From NCBI GenBank assembly GCA_013400115.1, contig VXBP01008523.1, positions 638,961 through 702,960 on the forward strand: a stretch of 64,000 nt of DNA, read 5' to 3'. Source of the DNA: Rhinopomastus cyanomelas (taxonomy: Eukaryota; Chordata; Aves; Bucerotiformes; Rhinopomastidae). The notes below the pieces were generated by a model. That model saw nothing but the letters and a program-made list of their open reading frames with translations. It did no database searches and had not been told where the DNA came from. This document shows positions 1-10,891 of this stretch, piece by piece (within the stretch, counting starts at the first letter, position 1; every line of letters begins with the position of its first letter). The translations under genes and the position numbers were made by a program.

Positions 1-3000
1 GGAGCCGCAAAGGCAGCTTCATCCGCAAACCCGCCCAGGGCTGGCTACACCCTGACGAGCGGGTGCTGGGGCCCGGGGTCTCCTACATCGTCCGGGTAAG
101 TCCCGTCGCAGCGCGTGCCCCGGGGCTCGGCGGCTCCCTCCGTTCCGCGCCCTTGGTCGGGTCCTTTTCCGTACTGACCCCCGCCCCGGGCTGTCCCAGG
201 ACAGGGGGATCCAGCCTGGGGGGGGGGGGGGCCGGGGGGNGCTACCCCGTCGCACGCAGCCCGTGGCCCCCATCTCCATCGCGGGCAGCTCCGCCCCGTT
301 ATCCTGCCCGTTATTCATCCCGCTACGGATGGCCCGGCCCCCTACCCCGAACCGGCCTGGGGCGGGATGGTGGTCCGGGGCTGCTTTCTGAGCTGCAAGT
401 CAGCCCCTCCGAGGGCATCACACGCTGCAGTAGTGGCGGGTCTGTCGGGCCCTACAGGGGTGCAATGGGGTGTTTTGAGTTGAGGGCAAAGGGGTGTCTT
501 AGGAGCTGGTGTGGAAGGGGTCTTTTCACCGACACCTGGCTCCTTTTCTCCTCCCCATCACGGGGGGAGGCTGCTCTCACCGCGTGACTCCTTCTCCCCC
601 CCAAGTACATGGGGTGCATCGAAGTTCTGCGCTCAATGAGGTCCCTCGACTTCAACACCCGGACGCAGGTCACAAGGTACTGCCCTGCCATCCCACTGTC
701 CCACAGTCCAGTGCCACCATCAACCCTGTCCTTCTCCTCAGGGCCTTACAGAGACAGTGGGAACACAGGGCCGGGGTCTGGGGGGCTCCTGCCCTGCGGG
801 ATCTGTCCTGCAGGCAGAATCCAAGGGCACTGCCGTGGATCAATGGGTGGAAAGAGGAGAAGGGAGGTGGCCCTGGCTGGGATTACACACTGTGGACCGT
901 GACACGGTGAAGCTGTGGCATCCAGGGCTATGGGGGCTGATGCCCCCAGACCTCACAGAGCCATGGATCAGGGAGGCAGCTGGGAAGGGGTTGGAGGTCC
1001 GCAGCAATAGTCCAGCTGGGGGCCGTGGCTTGCAGGGAGGCCATCAACAGACTGTACGAGGCGGTGCCGGGCGTGAAGGGCATCTGGAAGAAGAAGGTGA
1101 GTTTCCATGTAGCTGGTCCCTCCTGTGGGACAGGGCTGCGGGACAGGGTGCCTGGTTCATGGGGACTGCAGGGGGCTCTCGGGGCACCCTCTGCTTCCTT
1201 TACCTGGGGGAACCGGTCTGGATGGTCTGCATTGTCCCCATGGTGCTGTCCCCCGTCAGGCTCCCAACAAAGCCCTTTTCTCCATCCTGGGCAAGAGCAA
1301 CCTCCGCTTTGCTGGCATGAGCATCACGGTCAACATCTCTGTTGACGGGCTCAACCTCATGATCCCCACCACACGCCAGGTGAGAGCCGTCTCCAGGGAG
1401 CTGACCCCTCACCTCCCTGCCTTCTGCCGCCCATTGCCAATCAGGGGCTGGTGGCCCCCACGTGAATCCCCTCTATGGTCACTTTCCCCCACCAGATCAT
1501 TGCCAACCACCATATGCAGTCCATCTCCTTCGCATCTGGCGGGGACACGGTAAGGCACCTCTGGTCCTTTGGGGACAGCAGGGATGGGGGTTGCCCATCC
1601 TTATGGCCGACCGACCCATGGGGCTCAGCACTGCTCTCCCTGGCTGAGCTCCCCTGTGCCCCCAGGACACCACAGACTACGTCGCCTACGTGGCCAAGGA
1701 CCCCATCAACCAGAGAGGTGATGCCTGGCCCCGCAAGTGGACCTCTGGGGAAGAGGAGAGATGCGCTGGGCGATGAAGGCTGGAGGAGGGGATCCCTCAG
1801 GGTGGTCCTGGAGGGGAGATGGGAGCGTGGGGGTGACACTCAGCTCATCTGTCTGTCTGCAGCCTGCCACATCCTGGAGTGCTGTGAGGGGCTGGCGCAG
1901 AGCGTCATCAGCACAGTGGGACAGGCCTTCGAGCTGCGCTTCAAGCAGTACCTGCACAGTCCCCCCAAGGTGGTGGTACCCCCGGACAGGTAGGGAGGTG
2001 GGCGACCCCACTGCAGCCCCACACTCCCTGTCCTGGGCACAGCCCCCGGCCGGGGGTGTCCCTGACAATGTCGGGAATGGTCTGAGGCGGGCAGAGTGTC
2101 TCCAGCTCACCCATCCTCTCTGCAGGGTGCTGGGTGTGGAGGACTCGGCCTGGGGGGAGGATGAAGAGGGGGCCGAACATGATTACTACAACAGCATCCC
2201 AGGCAAAGAGCCTCCCCCAGGGGGGCTGGTGGACTCCCGGCTCCGGCATGGGGCATCCCTGAGCCACATCCGCACTCAGCCCTCTGCCTGCGGCGCCCCC
2301 AGCCAGGTGAGGCCCTGGGGCTGCTGCTGACCCCGCTGCTGGGGTCCCAGGTGGGTCAACCCCCAACACCTCTGCTGTTTCCTCTCCCCAGGGTGGGTTT
2401 GCAGCCAGACGAGACCAGAGCATCCAGCCAGGGCCACCCTGGGACCTGGAGAGCCAGGGTGAGTATCACTGCCCCCATGGGTGAGTGGGGGTCCCTGTGG
2501 GACTGGTGGTCACAGCAGTTCTCCGCAGGTCAGGGCTGCGATGGCTACCTGCAGGCAGACAGCCACCCCCTGGGCCCGCGGGACTATGAGGAGCATCTAT
2601 ATGTGAACACCCAGAGCCTGGACACACGGGAGCCCGAGGAGAGCCCCAAGAAGGACCTGTTTGACATGAGTGAGTCAAACGGCAGGGATCGAGCCGTGCT
2701 CGGGCCCAAGTGGTGCCCATGACTGGCCGTCCCCAAAGCGTGCTGGGCTGAGCAGTGGGGCTGGGGACCCCATTTCCCAGCCCTGTTCTGTGCCCCCAAC
2801 ACCCCTTGGCTCCCGCAGGGCCGTTTGAGGATGCCCTGAAGCTCCACGAGTGCATCACGGGGGGTGGCACCAGTGTCCCTATCGAGGACCAGTGGCCAAG
2901 CCCCCCGACCCGCAAAGCCCCCGTGGCACCTACGGAGGAGCAGCTCCGGCGGGAGCCCTGGTACCATGGGCGGATGAGCCGGAGGGACGCGGAGCGGCTC

Positions 3001-3381
3001 CTGCGGACGGATGGGGATTTCCTGGTGCGGGACAGCCTGACCAACCCTGGGCAGTACGTGCTGACGGGGATGCACTGCGGGCAGCCCAAGCACCTGCTGC
3101 TGGTGGATCCCGAGGGAGTGGTGAGGGCAGGGCACGGCTGGGGGTGGGTCTGGGGGCACTGTTGCAGGGGTGGGCAGGTGCTGGGGGGCTGCGTGGGGAC
3201 CCCGTGTCAAGGCAGCTCTGGGTTCAGCACCCCTGTGCTCCCACACCCCCAGGTAAGGACCAAGGATGTGCTGTTTGAGAGCATCAGCCACCTGATCAGC
3301 CACCACCGGCAGAACGAGCAGCCCATCGTGGCCGCCGAGAGTGAGCTGCACCTCCGCCAGGTTGTCCAGAGGAAACAGTGA
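1..3381 (+). CDS. SHC2: SHC2, SHC-transforming adaptor protein 2 (C-terminal 12 exons)
   Basis: SHC2 is a cytoplasmic adaptor that binds phosphotyrosine receptors and recruits GRB2 to activate Ras. Exons that join in phase: <1-95, 606-676, 1036-1096, 1260-1379, 1496-1549, 1666-1717, 1863-1989, 2126-2306, 2392-2458, 2529-2669, 2819-3120, 3253-3381, giving 465 visible residues and a TGA stop. All junctions are GT/AG. The PTB domain runs from the window edge (GPGVSYIVR, YMGCIEVLRSMRSLDF, FASGGDT, FELRFKQYL). The CH1 linker keeps the GRB2-docking tyrosines in EHDYYNS and HLYVNTQ, and DLFDM precedes PFEDAL. The SH2 domain covers about the last 96 residues (WYHGRMSRRDAERLL, FLVRDS with the phosphotyrosine-binding Arg). 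The CH1 wording (PKKDLFDMRPFEDALKLHE) and the EDQWPSPPTR segment match SHC2 rather than SHC1, SHC3 or SHC4. Human SHC2 has about 580 residues, so roughly the first 115 lie upstream of the window. Confidence 0.96.
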
Positions 3382-3861
3382 TGAGGGGGTACGTGAGCAC
3401 CTGACCTGCTACCCTGGCGCCAGACTCAAGCCAGCCCTGGGGCAAAGCTGGGTCCTCTTCCTGCTCCCTGCCCCTGGCTGTGCCTGGCCTCTGGGGAAGA
3501 AAAAGACACCCCACCGCAGCACCCCACATCACGCCCACCCCCCTTCCCAGCAGAGCCTTGTGGTGTCTGACTCGAAAAGTCTCTTGTCCAACTGCTGCCC
3601 CCTCTCCTTCACCCATATGCAGCCCCTTGCCCAGCACAAAGTCTTGTGCAGGTGAACTGGGGTGGGAGCAGAGGGCATCACCCAGAGGGACAGAGTCCAA
3701 ACCCAGTTTAGGCAGCTCTGCAGGGCTGTCCTGTCCTTGGGGCTGGCACCATCCTGGCACAAGCAGTTGGTCTCTGAACGATGGTGGAGCAACAGGCTTT
3801 GGGCTGGTGCCAGGAGCCTTGTCCCAGGGCTCCTGGGGTGGGATGGCGCGGGTAGGTTTAG

Positions 3862-3907
3862 CATGTGTGTGTAGGGGTGTGGGTGTCCGTGTGTGTAGGG
3901 GTGTGGG
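3862..3907. repeat. GT-rich short tandem repeat
   Basis: Two copies of a unit close to GTGTGTAGGGGTGTGGG sit side by side inside the SHC2 3' UTR. Confidence 0.6.
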
Positions 3908-3963
3908 GTCAGCCAGGGCACCTGCCCTGTTCCCGCTGAGCTTCTCACCCCACGCTTCTGCTC

Positions 3964-4032
3964 AGGACCCAGCTCTCTGTCTCAGTCCCCAAGCTCTCTG
4001 TCTCAGTCCCCAAGCTCCCTGTCTCATTCCCC
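3964..4032. repeat. Three-copy tandem repeat, about 24 bp unit
   Basis: The unit CCAAGCTCTCTGTCTCAGTC (with small changes) occurs three times head to tail in the SHC2 3' UTR. Confidence 0.75.
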
Positions 4033-4425
4033 CTCTTTCCCAGGACGCTCATGGGGTGCCCCAATCCATGGGGTCCCACATCAGCAGAGTGCCCCGCAGT
4101 CCCTGGCTTGGCACAAATGTCTCTCAGAAGTTGCTGCTGCCAGATGTCCCTGTTGGTCCCATATTTCCAGCTGGATTCTCCCCAGGAGCGGCTGCCATGA
4201 GGGTCCTGTCAGCCCCAGCCTCTTCAGTGCTTCCTAGGCTGGGGCCAGGGCAGAGCTGCTGTGTGAAAGGGCACAGGGCATGGGTGAGCTGCTGTCACGG
4301 GGCTGCCAGGAGGTGTCCTCTGGCCCCATGGACCCCCCTGCCGACCTGGGGCTCGGGCAGGTTTTTATGGCACACACAGCCTGTTGGACACTTGCTATGG
4401 GCCCGTGGTTGGGAAGAAGTTTCTA

Positions 4426-4431
4426 ATTAAA
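4426..4431 (+). terminator. SHC2: SHC2 poly(A) signal (ATTAAA)
   Basis: ATTAAA, the common variant hexamer, is followed by GT-rich sequence (TGGTTGTTCGTGTCC) about 25 bases downstream, as expected for a cleavage site. It is about 1.05 kb after the SHC2 stop. Confidence 0.55.
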
Positions 4432-4450
4432 CCTGGAAATGAGCAAAGTC

Positions 4451-6559
4451 CCCTGGTTGTTCGTGTCCAGTGGGATGGAGCTGCTGCTGCTGCCAGCTCC
4501 CATGCCCAGGGGCTTGAGGGGGCGAGGATGGCATCTCCACCATCACCAGCTCCAGGCTGGTCTCATGCTGGTGGTGGCTGCCTACTCCATCCTGGCCAGT
4601 CACACACCTGCCCCCTGTGTCACCCTGTCCCCCTCATCTCCGTATGAGTCACCCGCTTCCCCTGGCACCTAAGTCCTGTTTGGGCTGTCACCCATGTGGC
4701 AGCCAGTGCCGCGACACCCCCACGGTGCCCTGGTCATGGCTCCTGGCTCTGCAGAGCAGCAAATAGATCAGAAAGGTTCTATGGGGAGAAGGATGCCCCA
4801 GTACTGCCAGGCAGATGCACTGGGTGGGCATCAGCCCCCTGGGTGGTCTGACACCAGCACTGGTACTGGCCGGATCCAGATGGGAACTGGTGGCCTGTCC
4901 CATCTCTGTCCTGTGTACGTGATGCTGCCACTGGGTTGGCACCCAGTGTGGGGAATGGGATCACCCTGGCACCCTCTGTCCTTTGCTGGAGGCAGCAGCT
5001 ATATGGGATGGGGCTGCCGGGTGCTGGCTGAGTCTGTGACTAAAAGGAACACCCGAGCAAAGCCAGGGAACACGGGCATCATTTTCCACGGACAGTTAGG
5101 TCCCTGCAGGGCCGTGGCGCTTCCATCGCTGCTATTTGTGCCATGGAGTGATGCTCCTGACTCAGCCCTGGCCCCGTAGACCAGGGGCTGCTGCCAGAGG
5201 GGCTGGTGAGGTGTTTGGTTTAGGGCAGGACTCCACAGGGAGAGGTTGCCTCAGAGCCATCCAGCGGTGTTCTTGGAACAGTCATTATTAACGTAAATGT
5301 GGAGCCTTGAGTTGAGAGCAGCCCTGAGTAACGCGGCCAGAGCTCAGCCTGGGTGAGCAATGTGTCCAGGGGCATCCAGGGTCCTGGCACCAGCCCCTTC
5401 CCCTCAATGGGCATTGTCCTTTCCAGCTTCCAGCAGGTGGTAGTACACAGTCATCTCTGCATGTCCAGCCCCACCAGTATCCCCAGTATGGCACGGATAG
5501 CCCAGACTCTACCAGATGCCCCAGCTCCACACCAGCATGAGGAACCTGTGCCCCTCTCAGCCACCCCTTGTCCTGTGCCCATCCCACTGCCTGGGGAGGC
5601 AGCTCTGGACCCCCAGGGCTGGCAAGAACGGGCACCTCTTCTTGCTCCATGCTGCTGGGTACTGACTGAGGGTCCAGAGCCTGTTTCGGAGACCCTGGAG
5701 TCACCATGTTCTGCTGCTCCTGCACACGTTCACTCTCTGCCTGTTTCTGTTCCAAGTGCTGCAGCTCCAGCCACAGGTAGGGGCTGGAGAATTTGGGACC
5801 CCCAAAGTCTCTGCCCCACTCTTGCAGCTCCTCACTCGCAGGCTCTGCCCCAGGCTGAGCCCAGCCCAGCTCCGTGCAGACAGCCTCGAGCCCGCTGCTC
5901 CCCTCTGCGCCCACAGACGGCTGCTCCTGGGTGCAGCAGGCAGGGCTGGCCCAGCTCCAGTCTCTTTGTTATCTCAGGGGAACTCAACCATTCCCGCACC
6001 TTGTTTACCCACCGTGGTGCAGTAGGAAACGCAAACACCAGCCTTTTGTTCACCAGCCCTGCGCCTCGACCTCTGCTCCCGGGAACCGTTTGCCCTCCCC
6101 ACCCACACAGAACCTGGCACCCGGCACCCTGCAGTGCGGAGCCCGGGGTCCAGATTATCCCCCGTTCCCCACCGCTGCCTCCAGACATCCCTGCCCAGAC
6201 TCCTCCAGTTCCTGTACCCAGAACTTCATAAATCAGGGTACAGGCAGCCTCGGAAGGAGCAGATGCTGGTTCCTCCTGTGCCACCACCCCGCTCGCTGCC
6301 TCCCTGTCCCCAAGGGTCTAAATCCACCCGGTACCTGGGACCCACCACCCTGCTTCGACCCTCCAGCACCGGGCTCTCTAGTGATGCTCCGTGGATCCTG
6401 CGGTGTCCCCAGCACCACCCGCGCCGTATGCAGTCCGCAGCGCTGTCCCCAGCCGGTGCGGGTGGGATGTGAATTGTGCCACTGCCTCCCCGTGCCCCAT
6501 TAAACCCCTTCACGCACTCGGGGGGTCCTTTAGCTCTGACAGCTCTAGGCAACGCTTCA
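4451..6559. other. Intergenic, SHC2 to C2CD4C
   Basis: About 2.1 kb of GC-rich single-copy sequence with no recognisable gene, repeat or RNA. The open frames here are long only because of base composition and match no family I know. Confidence 0.6.
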
Positions 6560-6938
6560 ACGAGCTCAAGCGCTCAGGGCGGGGGACAACGTCGCCATCC
6601 CATCGACCTCGACCCCCAGTCGCGCAGAAGGGGTCCACGGGGCTTCTTCCATCCCGCTCCTATCCCCATCCCCATCCCGGTCCCACCGCAACCCCCGGCG
6701 CTCCCCCGTGGGCAGGCGGTCGGGTGTCCCCCGCACCCCAGGAGCATCAACCCCCGGGGCCGCTCGGTGCCGGTGCCGGTGTTGCTCCGGCCAGGGGCGG
6801 TGCGGGGAATTGCGGGGGCGCCGCACTCGGAGGATTACGGCGGGGGGGGGGGGGGGCCGGAGCGGAGCCGCCGCGGTATAAAAGCGCGGACGCGCGCGCC
6901 CCGCCCGGGCTGCGGCGGCGGCGGCGGCTCCGCTACAG
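6560..6938 (+). promoter_or_regulatory. C2CD4C: C2CD4C promoter and non-coding first exon
   Basis: GC-rich sequence with a clear TATAAAA at 6877-6883, preceded by a 15-G run at 6842-6856. A transcription start about 30 bases after the TATA box would make a short leader exon rich in GGC units, ending at a donor (CTACAG/GTGCGG) at 6938. The matching acceptor is TCTTCCAG at 7557, 19 bases before the start codon. TATA box and splice sites are seen; their use is inferred. Confidence 0.6.
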
Positions 6939-7124
6939 GTGCGGCCCTGGCCCCTATCCCCGGCGCCTTCGGTCCCGCTCGGTTTCGCCCCGCCGGTCCG
7001 TCCGGGCATCGCGTCGCGTCGCGTCGCGTCTCGTCGCGGCCGCCCCGTCCCACCACCGGGTCCGCTGTCCCGCGGGTCTCGATCCTCCGGGGATCCGTCG
7101 GTACGGCCGGTTCTCCCCTGTCTC

Positions 7125-7500
7125 CTGTCACCGGGCTGGCGGGTCCCGGTGCCAATCGCGCGGTCGGTTCATTCCCATCCCCCGGGCTGGCGGGTCCTGG
7201 CGTCTCTCGGTGCGGTCGGTTATTCCCGTCCTTGTCTCTGCACCCCGGGCTGGTGGCTCCCGGCGCCCATCGACCCCGCCGGTTTCCTCCCATCCCTGTC
7301 CCTGTTTACCCGGGCTGGCGGTCCCGGTGTCCCGCGGGTCCCGATCCCTCAGGGAACTCTCGGTGCAGCCGGTTCTTCCCTGTCTCTCATTACCAGGCTG
7401 CCGGGTCCCTGTGCCCATCGAACTAGCCCGTTCCCTTCCATCCCTATCCCGTCTCCAAGGGCTGGCGGGTCCCCGCGTCCCTCGACGCCGCTGGTTCCCC
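7125..7500. repeat. GC-rich minisatellite in the C2CD4C leader intron
   Basis: About six diverged copies of a unit of roughly 60 bp, each containing GGGCTGGCGGGTCCCGGTG or a close variant followed by a CGGTTCTTCCCTGTCTCT-like stretch. Cores fall near 7132, 7187, 7247, 7311, 7396 and 7461. The array lies between the inferred donor at 6938 and acceptor at 7557. Confidence 0.7.
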
Positions 7501-7576
7501 CTCGGCGGTCGGCACCAGCCCCGCTGACAGCGTTGCCCCCCCTCGGGTCTCTTCCAGCCCCGCACCCGACGGCAGA

Positions 7577-8836
7577 ATGTGGCTCCTGGAGCGGCTGCGT
7601 GGTGCCACAGAGAACGGAGGTGCCCGGAGCGCAGGACACGATGAGTCCCCGCGCGGGTCCCGCTACAGCAACGTCCTCACCCCGGACAAGATCCCCGACT
7701 TCTTCATCCCGCCCAAGCTGAGCGCAGCACCTGCCGAGGCTGAAGGCTCCGAAACCCCCGCAGCGCCCACCATGGGTCCCTCAGTCTCGGAGCAGGACCT
7801 GGCCGGCCGCAAGCCCCCGCGTAGCCCCCGGCCGTCCAGCCGGTCCCGGTCCCGGGCGACCAGCCGACACATCATCCAAATCGAGACGGCTGAGGACGGA
7901 GCATCCGAAGGGGGCTTCGGCACCAACGTGGACCCGCAGGCGCAGACGGCCATGTCGCTGCCCTACGTGCCCAAGGCTCAGACGTCCTACGGCTTCACCA
8001 CGCTGGTGGAGAGTCCCCACACGCGGCGCAAAGAGTCGCTCTTCCACAGCGAGCACAGCAGCCTCTGCCCCTCGCCCGCCAGCTCGCCCAGCGCCCAGCG
8101 CAGAGCCAAGCTCAACGGCGAGAGCCGGCCCCGCACGCCGGCCGACCTGGGCGCAGCCCTCATGCACCCGGGGCGCTACTTCAGCGGCGGCGAGAGCGAC
8201 ACCTGCTCCTCCGCCGAGTCGTCGCCCTTCGGCTCCCCGCTGCTGTCGCGCTCTGTGTCCCTGCTGAAGATCTTCAGCCAGGAGAGTCAGTCCAAGGTGA
8301 TCAAGCTGAAGCACTCGGTGGCCCGCAACAGTTCGCTGTCCACTGACGACAGCTCGGCCGACACCAGCCCCAGCGCCCAGCGCCGTGCCAGGAGTGCTCC
8401 GGCCGGGGGGCAGCCGCCCACAGCCCTGCTGCCCCTGGACGTGCCGCCCAGCCGGGACCGCGAGCACAGCCTGCGGCTCAGCCGGGGCGGCAGCCTGCGC
8501 CTGGCCGTCGACTACGACCCATCCAATGCCCGGCTGCGTGTGCGGCTCGTCTCCGCCGAGGACCTCTACGATGCCCTGGTCGACCTGCGCAGCATCAACT
8601 GCTGCGTCTCGCTGTGCCTCAACCCCGGGAAGCTGCAGAAGCAGCGCAGCACCATCATCAAGAACAGCCGCAACCCTGTCTTCAACGAGGACTTCTTCTT
8701 CGATGGCCTGGGCCCCGGTCACGCCAGGAAGATGTCCCTGAAGCTCAAGGTGGTCAACAAGGGCAGCAGCCTTAAGCGGGACACGCTGCTGGGGGAGAAG
8801 GAGCTGCCGCTCACTGCCCTCCTGTCCTGCCTGTAG
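7577..8836 (+). CDS. C2CD4C: C2CD4C, C2 calcium-dependent domain-containing protein 4C
   Basis: A single coding exon of 419 residues (human C2CD4C: 421). The family (also called nuclear localized factor, NLF) has a disordered Ser/Pro-rich N-terminus and a C-terminal C2 fold; its cellular role is poorly defined. The diagnostic N-terminal block YSNVLTPDKIPDFFIPPKL is at residues 30-48, TSYGF...ESPHTRRKESLFHSEH follows in the middle, then GRYFSGGESDT and SSPFGSPLLSRSVSLLK. The C2 domain is about residues 304-419, with INCCVSLCL, GKLQKQRSTI, FNEDFFFDGL and LLGEKELPLT. I chose the ATG that starts MWLLERLRG because it aligns with MWFLERLRG in human; the human protein starts five codons earlier but no ATG exists there. 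The gene lies just downstream of SHC2 in the same orientation, as in human. Confidence 0.96.
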   Translation: MWLLERLRGATENGGARSAGHDESPRGSRYSNVLTPDKIPDFFIPPKLSAAPAEAEGSETPAAPTMGPSVSEQDLAGRKPPRSPRPSSRSRSRATSRHIIQIETAEDGASEGGFGTNVDPQAQTAMSLPYVPKAQTSYGFTTLVESPHTRRKESLFHSEHSSLCPSPASSPSAQRRAKLNGESRPRTPADLGAALMHPGRYFSGGESDTCSSAESSPFGSPLLSRSVSLLKIFSQESQSKVIKLKHSVARNSSLSTDDSSADTSPSAQRRARSAPAGGQPPTALLPLDVPPSRDREHSLRLSRGGSLRLAVDYDPSNARLRVRLVSAEDLYDALVDLRSINCCVSLCLNPGKLQKQRSTIIKNSRNPVFNEDFFFDGLGPGHARKMSLKLKVVNKGSSLKRDTLLGEKELPLTALLSCL

Positions 8837-10754
8837 GCACTTGCTGCCTGTGGGGCTGGGGTCGGGGAGGAGCCTGGTCCTGGCCCCACTGGAGGAGGGT
8901 TGGGGCCGTGGTGGAATGTGAAGGTCTCTGGGTGTCACACTGCCAGCACCAGCCCTCCTGCAGTGGGGTTGGCAGCCGCAGCCTCTCTCTCTTCCCTGCT
9001 CCCTCCTGGGGCTGCGTCTCCTGGAGCCCAGCGTGGAGCTGCTGGCCCCACTTCTACTGGGAAGGATGGATGTCACCCGCTGGGCTCTTCCCTCCCGGGT
9101 GCCCACAGAATCTTAGTCTGCGTGGTCTGCAGCTGGCCAGCACGAAGGTTGGAGGTGGGTGGATGTCTGTAGGGCACTCAGTGCTGCCTCTCTCGTAGCC
9201 CCAGCTCCCGGAGCCGTGTGATCCTGTCCACCTCGACTTTAATTGAAGAGATAAATTTCTAGACTTGGAAGCTGCAGAGAAAACACTGCAGGTGTCCCAC
9301 GAGGCTGAGTGAGGTGACCCTGGGGGATGAGTCAGTTTGGAGCCTTTCCTGGGCTCTTCCCAGCCCTGCAGGATGGCACAGATGTGCCAGCCGGCTCAGT
9401 CCGACACACACAGCCTCCCAGGACGCCCTCCCTGCCTGCCCCTGGCAGCATCCCTTGCTCCTCAACTGCTGTGGGAGCTTCAGGGGCTTTGGGATTATCC
9501 AGGAGGCTGTCTGTGCCCATCTCCTGCCCAAGGGAGGGTGATACCGTGAGCTGGCACTGACCCGGGACACACTGGCACACGACTTGGCACTGGCCCTGGG
9601 CAAAGGGGTGGTCCCAGGAGATGTGGTCAGTGACAGTCGCCACCCCAGAGGGTCTGTCCCAGCTCTGCAGTTCCCTTTGGACACAGAGCGGGCCACTCCC
9701 ATCCCTCCCCAGGAGCAGGGGCTGGGAGATGGGAGTGCCACGCAGGGGCATTTCCTTGGGCAGGCAAACCAGCTGCCTTGTTGTTGCTCGTGGTGTCGCC
9801 CGCTGCTCCGGGTGTCTGCGGAGGAAGCAGGACCCGCGGTGCCGCCTGTGGCGGCGGCAGCCTCCCCGCAGGCACCCGCACCCGCGTGTCCCCCCGTGTT
9901 CCCCCGCTGTGGCTGGCAGCCGCTGCTCCCCCCTGTCCCTCGCAGCAGATGGCCCCGCTGCGCTGCTGGTTATTTATATCGAGGCTGATCTTTCCCAGTG
10001 TTGTCACTGCTGCCTGTAAATAGGCTCCCGGCTCGCCAGGCATGGGGCTGGCGTTTGCATGTTTGGGGGGCGGGGGGGTGGAATTGGGGGTGATCGTGGC
10101 TGTTTGTGGAGCTTGTGGCTGAAAACAAACTGTGCGGGACGCAAGGAACAGCCGAGTCCCTCCTTTTGGGGTGGGGAGGTTTCTCACCTCAGGCTTCCCA
10201 CTGATCCCCCATGAAGTGACAGAGGGGATCCCCCTCAACGCCGGGGCTCATCCTGAAGAGGATGGGATGGGGAGATGAGCAGACTCGGGGCAGGAAGGGG
10301 ACCCTTCTCCTGGCCCACAGCCCCATGCACCCCAAACTGGGGTGCTCTGCTCTTTTGGGGTGCTGCACTTCAGCAAAGCTCTTGGTTCTCTGAGAGGGCT
10401 GGGGGGCGATGCATCCCTCCCCAGCAGAGCTGTGTGCCTTTGGGTTTGGGGTAGGGGGATGCTGAGAGCAGGACCCCGGGCTGCTCCCTGAGTTGGGGCT
10501 GGCCCTGACGGGGAGATCCCAAGGGCCTGGGGGTTTGTGCTGTCCCAGACTCCTACCCCTGCCTGTCTCAGGGCTTCCTCGCTGACCCCCCAGCCCTGGG
10601 GCAGCTGCTACGAGCCCGGATCCCACAGCGGGTGGGTGCTGTGGGAGCCAGGACCGTGGCCCAGCTGGGTCTTTCCTCCCCTTGAAGCTCTTTTCTACTG
10701 TTCCTGCGCTGATTCCTGTGACTCGATGGCGTGTTTTTTGGAGTGAAAAATCAA

Positions 10755-10760
10755 AATAAA
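10755..10760 (+). terminator. C2CD4C: C2CD4C proximal poly(A) signal (AATAAA)
   Basis: AATAAA followed by a GTGTGTT stretch, a typical downstream GU-rich element. A second signal lies 131 bases further on. Confidence 0.55.
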
Positions 10761-10767
10761 TGGGTGT

Positions 10768-10880
10768 GTTGACTCCTGGGTGGGGTGTCTGTTTAGGAGT
10801 GACGTCCTGGATGGGGTGTCTCTTTAGGGACAACCTTCTCCTAGATGGAGTGTCTGTTTAAGGATGACCTTCCCCTTTCT
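10768..10880. repeat. Tandem repeat between two poly(A) signals
   Basis: Three diverged copies of a 30-34 bp unit with core GGTGTCTGTTTAGG, starting near 10770, 10800 and 10831, followed by a partial fourth. The array lies exactly between AATAAA at 10755 and AATAAA at 10886. Confidence 0.8.
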
Positions 10881-10885
10881 AGTGC

Positions 10886-10891
10886 AATAAA
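10886..10891 (+). terminator. C2CD4C: C2CD4C distal poly(A) signal (AATAAA)
   Basis: CAATAAAG followed by TTGTTTCT and, about 25 bases later, GCATGTGGTG, a GU-rich element. It looks slightly stronger than the proximal signal. Confidence 0.6.

Larger units (their letters stand above)
3382..4450 (+). other. SHC2: SHC2 3' UTR
   Basis: Non-coding sequence between the SHC2 stop and the first plausible poly(A) signal, an ATTAAA at 4426-4431. It contains two small tandem repeats. No splice-compatible coding sequence is visible. The 3' end is inferred from the signal only. Confidence 0.6.

Noticed and set aside
7781..9106. Minus-strand open frame of 441 codons opposite C2CD4C
   Set aside because: Shadow of a real single-exon gene with strong GC3; the + strand protein matches C2CD4C end to end.
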